From: Christensenella sp. UBA4247
Lineage (GTDB): Bacteria; Bacillota; Clostridia; Christensenellales; CAG-1252
DNA length: 16,231 nt
Direction of reading: 5' to 3'
Assembly: GCA_002395405.1 (NCBI GenBank)
Contig: DGWX01000043.1
Location: 1 to 16,231 of the forward strand
Shown here piece by piece: positions 8,100 to 15,194 of the stretch. Each line of letters opens with the position of its first letter. The stretch's first letter is position 1. The notes beneath the pieces were generated by a model, which was given only the letters and a program-made list of their open reading frames with translations, was not told the origin of the DNA and did not search any database. The position numbers were made by a program, and so were the translations under genes.

Positions 8100-9605
8100 T
8101 TATTTCTCCTCGTCCGTTAAGACGTAAACGCGATCCTCGCCCTTCTCGTGGCTATCGTACCAAACAGAAGCGAAGAAGGGGTTTTCCTTTGCCAAAAGAT
8201 CGAATTCCCATTTCCTATCCGGCATGGAGCATTCGGGACACCAATGCCCCGCTTTCAATACGGTAAAGGGAGAGGAGAAAAATTCATGGCCTCTCGCGCA
8301 GCGCCATTTGACCTTTTGATAGAGATTTCCCGCTTTATAGTCGCCTTCGAGCGAACCGCCGCGAAACGCCGCCGCCTCGGCTAGATCCGCCGCGGTCAGC
8401 TCACGGTCCGGTTTCTTTTCGTCGTATCCGTGCGGCAGGTCAAACGAGGGATCGTATCGTTTTATGCTTGCGTAACGCTCGCTCTCGCATAAAAGGTCGG
8501 TATCCTCCCATTTTTTCGCGGGCGTTTTGTTTCCGTATATCGCAAACACGCGATCTTCCAGCCCCTTCTTTTTCCAATATTCGGGTGCGTTCGAATTTTT
8601 CAGCAAACGCTTGATCACAAGCGATTTCAAAAGGCGCGCGGGCAGGATCGCGCCGAGCGAATAGATTTTATGGCGGCGCGAGAACCATTTCCAAAAACTT
8701 TCGCACGTTTCGGAGCGGAAATGAAATTTTTCTTCCAAAACGTCCGAATCGGAAAACCAAAAACAATGGAAATTTCGAACGGCGTTCCAATCCGGGTCGA
8801 AAAAGCGTTTGACCGAGCCGCCTATGAGCTTAAAACCGTCGTCAAAAGTTTCGTAGCCCGTTTGGCGACAACCTGCCCCGCCGCCGAGATTGTAAACTTG
8901 TTTCCAAAAGTCCTTTTCTCCGCCGTCTTTGGTTGCAAGAAAGATTTTTTTCATTAAAACGCCCGAGTCTTTCGCCGTTACCCATTCGATCGGAACGTTC
9001 CAAGGCGTATGGAACATAAGCCCGTCCGAAATGTTATTCATCAGCATATTGTCGTATAAAATACCCGTTTGGCGAATAACCGCCCAAGTTTTGAGATCGG
9101 ATTCCAAAAGATAACGCTCGGCGCGCAGTTTGCTCGTTCCGTAAGCGTCGAAAGCGGACGTTAAGAGCGGATCGCCCACCCTGCCCCAAGGGTGTTTTTC
9201 ATCTCGATTGCCGTACAAAGCAACGGTGGAGATATGGATCATTTTCGCCGTGTTTCCGTCCTCGATGATCGCGCGAACCATATTGACCGTTCCATCGTAA
9301 TTGGTGGCGACGGCTTCTTCGATAAAATGATCGGCGCGAGGGGGGATCACGGCGGCGAGATGATACACGTATTCCGCGCCGCGAACGAGGGCAAGGCAGT
9401 CTTCGTAGCGGCGGACGTCACCTTCGATCACTTCCACGCGCGCTCCGTATTTTCGCTTCGCTTTTCGCGCTTCTTTAAGCGATTTTTTATCTTGCTTAAC
9501 GAGGATCCGAAGCGTCGTTATCTCCTCGCATTCGAGAAGACTTTTCAGCGTCTCTTTCCCCATATTTCCGCTTGCGCCGGTTAATGCAACGATCATTGTT
9601 TTCAC
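8100..9605 (-). CDS. NAD-dependent epimerase/dehydratase-like protein with C-terminal zinc-ribbon-like tail
   Basis: A 501-residue protein. The first 300 residues or so are an extended short-chain dehydrogenase of the nucleotide-sugar epimerase/dehydratase type: nucleotide loop TGASGNMG (9-16), acidic EGDV (61-64), HLAAV (82-86), S126/T127, and the catalytic Y155-x3-K159 (YGTSK). The family is normally about 310-350 residues. The extra C-terminal part has a helix-rich linker and ends in a C436-x3-H440 pair followed by H454, C456 and C459 (CARGHEFF, HWCPEC), which looks like a treble-clef or zinc-ribbon element. A GTG start at 9605 follows AAAGGA; an ATG at 9596, preceded by AAGGTG at six bases, would remove three residues and is equally plausible. 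It lies one base after galK, so it may act on a galactose-derived nucleotide sugar, but it is not a clear GalE. The substrate is unknown. Confidence 0.82.
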   Translation of the reverse strand: MKTMIVALTGASGNMGKETLKSLLECEEITTLRILVKQDKKSLKEARKAKRKYGARVEVIEGDVRRYEDCLALVRGAEYVYHLAAVIPPRADHFIEEAVATNYDGTVNMVRAIIEDGNTAKMIHISTVALYGNRDEKHPWGRVGDPLLTSAFDAYGTSKLRAERYLLESDLKTWAVIRQTGILYDNMLMNNISDGLMFHTPWNVPIEWVTAKDSGVLMKKIFLATKDGGEKDFWKQVYNLGGGAGCRQTGYETFDDGFKLIGGSVKRFFDPDWNAVRNFHCFWFSDSDVLEEKFHFRSETCESFWKWFSRRHKIYSLGAILPARLLKSLVIKRLLKNSNAPEYWKKKGLEDRVFAIYGNKTPAKKWEDTDLLCESERYASIKRYDPSFDLPHGYDEKKPDRELTAADLAEAAAFRGGSLEGDYKAGNLYQKVKWRCARGHEFFSSPFTVLKAGHWCPECSMPDRKWEFDLLAKENPFFASVWYDSHEKGEDRVYVLTDEEK

Positions 9606-9606
9606 C

Positions 9607-10737
9607 TTATCCTTTTATTTTTCTCAACGTTATTCCGTCCGCGATCTCGGCGGTATAAAAATCGGGTTTATAATGGATCGCGCGCTCGTAACGCTCCGAA
9701 ACGAACGCTTCGAACTCGGAAATTTTATCTTTTCGAACGATACTGACCGTCGAGCCGCCGAATCCGCCGCCCGTCATTCGCGATCCGAGACAATAGGGAA
9801 ATTCGTTCGCCGCGTCGGCAAGCGCGTCCAACTCCGCCCCCGTAACCTCGAACAGGTCGCGAAGAGAGGCGTGAGACTCTTTGAGAAGGCGACCGAGCGA
9901 TTCGAGATCGCCTTTTTTCATAGCTTCCGCCGCTTTTTCCACGCGCTTTACTTCCGTTGCCACGTGCAGCGCCCGAGAATAGAGAACGCCCGGTAAAACA
10001 TCGCGATTTTCTTTGATCGCGTCTTCTGTGACCGCCGCAAGACAGGGAGCGGAAAGTCGCGTTTGCAATTGTTTCAGCGCGCGCTCCGTTTCTTCCCTTC
10101 GCTCGTTGTATTTTCCGTCCGAAAGAGAATGCGGCTTATTCGTGTTCGCGATCACGAGCGCGTAGTCGCCGAGCGTAAGAGGAACGTATTCGCAGGAAAG
10201 ATCGTCGCAAGATAAAAGCATCGCGTGATCTTTTTTCCCGCAGGCGGAGGCATATTGATCCATAATGCCGCATTGCGTCCCGACGTATTCCCTTTCCGCC
10301 TTTTGGGCAAGAAGCGCAATTTCAACTTTGCTTTTTTCCGCTCCGACGAGCGCAAGTATCGCCGCGATAAAAGATACTTCGATCGCCGCGGAAGAGGAAA
10401 GCCCGCTGCCGAACGGAACGGTGCAATCGGAAAGAACGTCGCACCCGACGAGGGAAATGCCCGCGTCCTGCAACGCGAGAGCGCAAGCCGCGAAATACGA
10501 AGCATATTTAACCGTTTTGTATTCGCTTAATCGATCGATCGGAAGATGAAAAACATTCGGAATATCGGTAAACGACAATCGGATCTCGTTCGTTCCGTTT
10601 TTACGGATCCGAATCGTATTTTTCAGCGAGAGAGCGGCGGGAAATACCTTTCCTCCGCAATAGTCCACGTGTTCCCCAATGATATTGACTCGCCCTGCGG
10701 CGGACGCTTCATATTCGAAATCCTGATTCGTTTTCAT
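9607..10737 (-). CDS. galK: Galactokinase
   Basis: It phosphorylates galactose at C1 with ATP, the first Leloir step, in the cytoplasm. It belongs to the GHMP kinase family and at 376 residues is close to the usual galactokinase length. The N-terminal galactokinase signature is GRVNIIGEHVDYCGG (15-29), where R16, E22, H23 and D25 lie at the sugar site. The ATP-binding loop GSGLSSSAA is at 110-118, the catalytic base D160 is in GIMDQY, and the third GHMP motif is MTGGGFGG (321-328). AAGGAA, six bases before ATG, supports the start. A good promoter (TTTACA, 17 bases, TATAAT) lies just upstream. It is the first gene of a three-gene operon with an epimerase-like protein and an EFR1-Nudix protein. 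No galT or clear galE is seen in the window. The assignment is secure from the motifs. Confidence 0.95.
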   Translation of the reverse strand: MKTNQDFEYEASAAGRVNIIGEHVDYCGGKVFPAALSLKNTIRIRKNGTNEIRLSFTDIPNVFHLPIDRLSEYKTVKYASYFAACALALQDAGISLVGCDVLSDCTVPFGSGLSSSAAIEVSFIAAILALVGAEKSKVEIALLAQKAEREYVGTQCGIMDQYASACGKKDHAMLLSCDDLSCEYVPLTLGDYALVIANTNKPHSLSDGKYNERREETERALKQLQTRLSAPCLAAVTEDAIKENRDVLPGVLYSRALHVATEVKRVEKAAEAMKKGDLESLGRLLKESHASLRDLFEVTGAELDALADAANEFPYCLGSRMTGGGFGGSTVSIVRKDKISEFEAFVSERYERAIHYKPDFYTAEIADGITLRKIKG

Positions 10738-10775
10738 TTGCCGTTCCTTTTTGTGATCGCATTTTATCTATCGCT

Positions 10776-10804
10776 ATTATAAAACATTTGCGCCTTTCTG
10801 TAAA
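10776..10804 (-). promoter_or_regulatory. Sigma-A-type promoter for galK operon
   Basis: Read on the minus strand, TTTACA (10799-10804) and TATAAT (10776-10781) are separated by 17 bases. The -10 box is a perfect consensus. Transcription would begin near 10769, giving a leader of about 30 bases before the galK start codon, with AAGGAA as ribosome site. No operator palindrome or catabolite-response element is obvious within it. Confidence 0.75.
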
Positions 10805-10868
10805 CCCGTTTCTTTTTCTCTCCCTCTTCCGTAAGAATGAAAAATAATCGAGCTTTCCGATTTCGCTA

Positions 10869-10898
10869 TTGACTTAAATTTGGTTTTGGTCTTATACT
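10869..10898 (+). promoter_or_regulatory. Sigma-A-type promoter for the CrtI-like/reductase operon
   Basis: TTGACT (10869-10874) and TATACT (10893-10898) are separated by 18 bases, in an A+T-rich stretch that contrasts with the surrounding coding DNA. The expected start of transcription is near 10905, leaving a leader of about 28 bases that contains AAGGAG six bases before the ATG at 10933. This promoter and the one for galK lie back to back and account for most of the 195-base gap. The pyrimidine-rich stretch between them (about 10805-10850) shows no clear structure. Confidence 0.75.
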
Positions 10899-10932
10899 AA
10901 TTATATCAAGTATATATTATAAGGAGACGCTT

Positions 10933-12453
10933 ATGAAAGAATATGACGTAATCGTTGTGGGCGCCGGAAACGGAGGACTCGTTGCCGCCGCCACGATCCA
11001 ACAAGCGGGCTACAAAACCCTCCTTTTGGAAAAACACAACCTGCCCGGCGGCTGCGCCACAAGTTTCGTTCGCGGAAGATTCGAATTCGAACCCGCGTTG
11101 CACGAACTTTGCGCGGAAAGCACTTCGAAAGAACTGGACTCTTCCAAACGCATTTTCGCAAATCTCGGCGCAAGCGTGGATCTCTTCCATGAAGACACCT
11201 TGTTCCGCGCCATTTCGAAGGATAAAGACGGGTATGACGTCGTTCTCCATACCGGTCGCGAGCGTTTCTTGGAAGATATGGAAAAAGCCGTTCCCGGCTG
11301 CCGCGAGAGCGTCGCGAATTTCTTCGATCTCATCAAAAATATAGACGACGCGCAAAAATATATGTTGTCGGGTAAAAACGGTCCCAAGCTCAACCCCTTC
11401 GTATTGATGAGCAAATACGGCGACTTTATGCGCACCGCGTCCCACAGCACGGAAGAAGTGGAGATCGCGCTCGGTATACCCGAAAAAGCGCGCTCGATCC
11501 TAAACACGTATTGGGGCTATCTCGGCGTTCCGACGGACGATCTTTCCGCTATTCACTACATCAGCCTGGCTACCGCTTACGCGACGGTCAAACCTACGAT
11601 GCCTTACAAACGCTCCCACGAGCTTTCTCTCTCCCTCACAAAAGCCTACCTCGGCTTCGGAGGCGAAATTCGCTATAACAGCGAAGTTACCCGCTTCCTC
11701 TTTGACGAAAAAGGAAAAGCCGTGGGCGTCGTTGCGGGAGGAGAAGAGTATTACGCGAAAAAAATCATATCGAATATTATTCCGAACAACGTCATCAACC
11801 GCGCCGATCCCAAGTCCTTCCCGAAACGCTTTAAGAAAATGGCGAACGCAAGGCGCCCCGGTATGACCTTTACGACGATCTATCTCGGGCTCGACCGTTC
11901 GGCGGAAGAGATCGGCATTAAAGATTACAGCGTGTTTATTTCGAGAAACAACAGCTCGCGCGTTCAGTACGAAGATCGCCGGAATTTCGGACATTACGTC
12001 GTTAACTGTTTGAACGTTCCCCTTCCGGATTGCACGCCGAAAGGAACTTCCACTCTCTTCTTTACGATCCCGTTTATTGCGGGAGACTTCCCGGAGGATC
12101 TTTCCCCGAGAGAGTATAAGGAATTCAAAAATTCCATCGCGGAAAAGTATATCAAAGATTACGAAGAGACGCTCGGCGTTTCCATTCGCCCCTATATCGA
12201 AGAAATATCCGTTGCTACCCCCGCCACTTTCGCCCGCTATCTTGCGACCCCCGAAGGCGCGATCTACGGCTATCAAACGGAAGGATGGGACAATATCGTG
12301 GGCAGGATCGCCCTCGAAAAGATGGAATTCAATATTCCGAACCTTTACTTCTGCGGCGGTCACCACATAATGGGCGACGGATTCCCCTCCGGTTATATAA
12401 CGGGAGACAAAGCCGCGCGCCAAGTCATTCAAGATCTCAAGGAGGGCAAGTAA
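10933..12453 (+). CDS. FAD-dependent oxidoreductase of the phytoene desaturase/CrtISO/retinol saturase family
   Basis: A 506-residue flavoprotein. The N-terminal dinucleotide fold DVIVVGAGNGGLVAA (G10, G12, G15) ends in the acidic E33 of LLLEKHNLPGGCATSF, the typical CrtI/COG1233 opening. The C-terminal FAD-contacting segment reads NLYFCGGHHIMGDGFPSGYITG (split over 470-491). Length is normal for the family. Members desaturate, isomerise or reduce polyene lipids (phytoene, lycopene, retinol). There is no phytoene synthase or other carotenoid gene here, and the next gene encodes an NAD(P)H reductase with a ferredoxin domain, so a reductive role on an unsaturated lipid or isoprenoid seems more likely than carotenoid synthesis. 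AAGGAG lies six bases before ATG, below a clear promoter. It is probably co-transcribed with the reductase one base downstream. The substrate is unknown. Confidence 0.88.
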   Translation: MKEYDVIVVGAGNGGLVAAATIQQAGYKTLLLEKHNLPGGCATSFVRGRFEFEPALHELCAESTSKELDSSKRIFANLGASVDLFHEDTLFRAISKDKDGYDVVLHTGRERFLEDMEKAVPGCRESVANFFDLIKNIDDAQKYMLSGKNGPKLNPFVLMSKYGDFMRTASHSTEEVEIALGIPEKARSILNTYWGYLGVPTDDLSAIHYISLATAYATVKPTMPYKRSHELSLSLTKAYLGFGGEIRYNSEVTRFLFDEKGKAVGVVAGGEEYYAKKIISNIIPNNVINRADPKSFPKRFKKMANARRPGMTFTTIYLGLDRSAEEIGIKDYSVFISRNNSSRVQYEDRRNFGHYVVNCLNVPLPDCTPKGTSTLFFTIPFIAGDFPEDLSPREYKEFKNSIAEKYIKDYEETLGVSIRPYIEEISVATPATFARYLATPEGAIYGYQTEGWDNIVGRIALEKMEFNIPNLYFCGGHHIMGDGFPSGYITGDKAARQVIQDLKEGK

Positions 12454-12454
12454 G

Positions 12455-13660
12455 ATGAGTAAATCCAAAATCAAATCGCTGAGCCGCATTTCCCTCGCCG
12501 GAATTATTACGAACAGGATCGGCGCGATCAACCGTTCTTCCGCTGCTCCCGCTCGCGATCTTTATTCTTACGCTCCGAACAAACTCGCCGCGGAATTGCA
12601 TCCGCACGTTCAACACCTCATAATCAAAGAGATCAAAGAGTTCTCCCCCGATATGAAGAGCTTTTACTTTGCTCCGGACGAGGAACTCGGAACGAAAAAA
12701 CTCGCCTTCTTCTCCGCCGGACAATATCTTTCGATCTGCTGCGATATTCAAGGAAAGATCTTTAAGCGTCCCTACTCCATCGCCTCTTCCCCCGCGGACA
12801 CTCTTGCCGGGTTCTATATGCTGACGATCAAAAGAGTGGGCGGCGGCATCGTTTCGCAATATGTTCTCGACCATTGGAAAGTCGGGGATAAAGTAACGGC
12901 GTCTGCGCCTCTTGGCGACTTTACTTACGAAAGACTGCGCGACGCGAATACCGTGATCGGGATCGCGGGCGGCAGCGGGATCACTCCCTTCCGCTCCCTT
13001 GCGAAAGCGATCTCGGAAGGAGACGAAAAGTGCTCCCTGACTCTGCTTTACGGCAGTCGCACCCTCTCCGACGCCGTTTTCTCGGACGAGATCGCGGAGT
13101 GGGCGAAAACGAACGATAAGATCAAACTCGTAAACGTTCTTTCGAACGAAGTAAAGGAAGGAACGGAAAGCGGATTTATTACGGCGGATCTCATCAAAAA
13201 GTACGCGCCGGACGGCGATTTTTCGATCTTTATGTGCGGTCCGCAGGCGATGTACGATTTTGCGGATAAAGAAATCGAGAAGCTCGGCATTCGTCAAAAA
13301 TTCGTTCGTCACGAACTCTTCGGCGAATTCTTCCACCCCGAGAAGAACAAAGACTATACGGGCGACATAAGCGCGAAATTCAACCTGACCGTTCATATTG
13401 CGGGAAAAACTTCCGTTATCCCCTGTAACGCGGACACCTCGCTTCTCCGCGCGATGGAAGACGCTGGGCTCAATCCGCCTTCCGATTGCCGAAGCGGCAG
13501 ATGCGGTTGGTGCCGTTCGCAGCTCCTTTCCGGCGACGTGTATATTCCTTCGTCCGTGGACGGCAGAAGAATGGCGGACAAGGATTTCGGATACATCCAT
13601 CCCTGCTGCACCTTCCCTTTATCCGACCTCGAAATCGACGTTCCGCCGATGCCCTGCTGA
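12455..13660 (+). CDS. FNR-type flavin reductase with C-terminal [2Fe-2S] ferredoxin domain
   Basis: A 401-residue electron-transfer protein. After a basic 45-residue N-terminal extension comes an FNR-type flavin domain with RPYSIAS (105-111), then a pyridine-nucleotide domain with GIAGGSGITP (169-178) and CGPQAMYDF (261-269). A plant-type [2Fe-2S] ferredoxin domain follows, with C345, C350, C353 and C384 or C385 (C-x4-C-x2-C, about 30 residues, C). This order (FAD, NAD, 2Fe-2S) is that of one-component reductases such as those serving oxygenases and HCP-type systems. It starts one base after the CrtI-like gene, with AAGGAGGG inside that gene's last codons, so the two are made together and the reductase plausibly passes NAD(P)H electrons to the FAD enzyme. 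The last residue is cysteine. The operon ends at a strong hairpin. The partner assignment is inferred from position. Confidence 0.9.
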   Translation: MSKSKIKSLSRISLAGIITNRIGAINRSSAAPARDLYSYAPNKLAAELHPHVQHLIIKEIKEFSPDMKSFYFAPDEELGTKKLAFFSAGQYLSICCDIQGKIFKRPYSIASSPADTLAGFYMLTIKRVGGGIVSQYVLDHWKVGDKVTASAPLGDFTYERLRDANTVIGIAGGSGITPFRSLAKAISEGDEKCSLTLLYGSRTLSDAVFSDEIAEWAKTNDKIKLVNVLSNEVKEGTESGFITADLIKKYAPDGDFSIFMCGPQAMYDFADKEIEKLGIRQKFVRHELFGEFFHPEKNKDYTGDISAKFNLTVHIAGKTSVIPCNADTSLLRAMEDAGLNPPSDCRSGRCGWCRSQLLSGDVYIPSSVDGRRMADKDFGYIHPCCTFPLSDLEIDVPPMPC

Positions 13661-13675
13661 CAGAAAAGCCATATG

Positions 13676-13729
13676 GCGATCGAATAGAAAAAGGAGACGA
13701 ATCCGTTCGTCTCCTTTTTCTATTCGAGA
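13676..13729. terminator. Bidirectional intrinsic terminator with perfect 20-bp stem
   Basis: Arms 13681-13700 and 13707-13726 are exact reverse complements around a six-base loop (ATCCGT). The core GGAGACGA/TCGTCTCC stem is flanked by A5 on the left and T5 on the right, so it can stop transcription in both directions. It lies between the reductase operon (+) and the DUF2156-GNAT gene (-), whose stop codons face each other. Confidence 0.85.
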
Positions 13730-13741
13730 TGCTTTTTATCG

Positions 13742-15121
13742 TTATGCCTTTCGAATAAAGTAGTACATTTCTTCGTCTTCCCGAACGAGGGAAAAACCTG
13801 CGTTCAGGATCATTTTCTCACTTGGAACGTTTTCCTTAAAACAGCGCGCGTGTAAAGCGGGGAGCCGCTTGATCGCCTCGTCCGCAACCGCGCGGAACGC
13901 TTCGCGCCCGTATCCTTTTCCCGCGAAGTTTGACGCGATGCGAAGACCGAGCTCCGCCGATCCGTCCGCTCGAAAATTATAAAGAACGGCTTCTCCGACG
14001 GGAGATCCGTCCGCCCTTGCGATCTTATAGGAATAGCAAACGCCGCGGCCTTCATCCGCAGTTAAAACCCGTTCGAAATAGGCAGGCGACGCCTCTTGTT
14101 CTCCGAGATCGGCTTTATAGTCGTATCCCCAAAAACGATTGCGCTCGTCATCCGTTGCGAGAGAAGCGTAAAAGGGCATATCCGAGGAAGAAAACGAATC
14201 GATCACGAGCCGCTCCGTAAAGAGAGTCGGGAGAGTCATGCGGCGAGAAAAGCGGCAAACCGCCCTTCTCTTTTCCACGAGCGCGATCGGATGATACTGC
14301 GTTTTGCTCGTTCGAAGACCGGGATCGCCCGAATCGTCCTCGCGATTGATATAAAGAAGTCCTTGGGAATACTTGCGCGCAAAGAGAGTACACATCGTGG
14401 GATACGCGCCGCTATACGACGGCAATGCTTTTTCGATATGAATGATCAACGTATCTCCCATAACTTCGCCCACGCTGATCGCTATGATCTTTCCTTTTAT
14501 TTTGATCATCGCCGTTAAAAGCGACAGTTCGCGAAATGCGGACAAAAGCTTTTCGCAGCAGCGATATTCCGTTTTCTCCTCTTCGGTTCTTTCGGATAAG
14601 GCTTCGTGTTCCTTTAAGAATGCGTAAATTTCGGGAAGATCCTCTTCTCCGAAGGGTTCGAAGGAAAAGTCAGGATATTCCTTCATAAATTTATTTACAT
14701 GATTCTTTTGTCCGTGATAGCGCTTTCCCTTAAATTCCGAGAGATCCGCCGCGTTATAAAGATAATCGGAATAATCCCTATGGCTTTTGATCTCCACGAC
14801 GGGATAGCGGGAAAAAAGATAAGCAAGCTCTTCGTCGTCCACCGAATTAAAAACCAACTCTTCCCCTTTTTCTTTTACGCGCTCTTCGATGAGCCGAACG
14901 CCTTCGTCCCTTTTCTCTCCGCGAGGAAGCGCGAAAAGTTCCTCGCCGAAAAAGCTGTCTTTAATAACGACGCCGCCCTCGTAAAATGCGATCTCAGTTC
15001 GGAAATAGTCCGACCACATATATTCCACTCCGACCGCTTTCGTACAAATGGGTGAGCTTCCGCCCATATAAGGGCGCACCTTCTTTATATCTTCCTTTTC
15101 GAATTTTTTGAAAGTCAACAT
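13742..15121 (-). CDS. DUF2156 (lysyltransferase-like) domain fused to GNAT acetyltransferase
   Basis: About 459 residues in two parts. The first 290 or so match DUF2156, a GNAT-fold family related to the aminoacyl-phosphatidylglycerol synthase (MprF) catalytic domain. Characteristic segments are YLYNAADLSEFKGKRYHG, KNHVNKF, and INREDDSGDPGLRTSK near the end. The last 155 residues are a RimJ/RimL-like N-acetyltransferase: LFTERLVIDSF, ELGLRI, the acetyl-CoA loop NFAGKGYGREA, and ENVPSEKMILNAGF. No membrane segment is seen, so it is a soluble transferase; acceptor and donor are unknown. The start is uncertain: an in-frame ATG at 15136 would add five residues but overlaps the only purine-rich ribosome site (GGAAGG). 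The ATG at 15121 starts at the usual domain beginning (MLTFKKFEKED) but is 14-15 bases from that site. It stands alone, diverging from the next gene. Confidence 0.82.
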   Translation of the reverse strand: MLTFKKFEKEDIKKVRPYMGGSSPICTKAVGVEYMWSDYFRTEIAFYEGGVVIKDSFFGEELFALPRGEKRDEGVRLIEERVKEKGEELVFNSVDDEELAYLFSRYPVVEIKSHRDYSDYLYNAADLSEFKGKRYHGQKNHVNKFMKEYPDFSFEPFGEEDLPEIYAFLKEHEALSERTEEEKTEYRCCEKLLSAFRELSLLTAMIKIKGKIIAISVGEVMGDTLIIHIEKALPSYSGAYPTMCTLFARKYSQGLLYINREDDSGDPGLRTSKTQYHPIALVEKRRAVCRFSRRMTLPTLFTERLVIDSFSSSDMPFYASLATDDERNRFWGYDYKADLGEQEASPAYFERVLTADEGRGVCYSYKIARADGSPVGEAVLYNFRADGSAELGLRIASNFAGKGYGREAFRAVADEAIKRLPALHARCFKENVPSEKMILNAGFSLVREDEEMYYFIRKA

Positions 15122-15150
15122 ATCAATATTATACATCCTTCCATTCTTTT

Positions 15151-15179
15151 TTGAAAGAAAAATGAATATACTCTATAAA
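15151..15179 (+). promoter_or_regulatory. Possible promoter for the 304-residue hypothetical gene
   Basis: TTGAAA (15151-15156) and TATAAA (15174-15179) are separated by 17 bases in the short divergent gap. The predicted transcription start (around 15186) would fall at the GAGG ribosome site (15184-15187), which is unusually close to the ATG at 15195. The true start of transcription may therefore be farther upstream. The match to consensus is moderate. Confidence 0.4.
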
Positions 15180-15194
15180 AAGCGAGGAAATAAA

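Noticed and set aside
7679..8266. Plus-strand frame of 195 codons over the EFR1-Nudix and epimerase genes
   Set aside because: It overlaps two real minus-strand genes across their junction, with no ribosome site or recognisable domain.
10738..10932. Possible riboswitch or small RNA in the divergent gap
   Set aside because: The gap is explained by two promoters with short leaders; no conserved riboswitch core or long hairpin is visible.
11500..12531. Long minus-strand open frame (343 codons) opposite the CrtI-like and reductase genes
   Set aside because: It is antisense to two strongly supported genes, its translation lacks any known motif, and G+C-rich codon bias commonly opens the opposite strand.
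12437..13600. Long minus-strand open frame (387 codons) opposite the FNR-type reductase
   Set aside because: The plus strand carries clear FAD, NAD and [2Fe-2S] motifs; the antisense translation is arginine-rich and motif-free.
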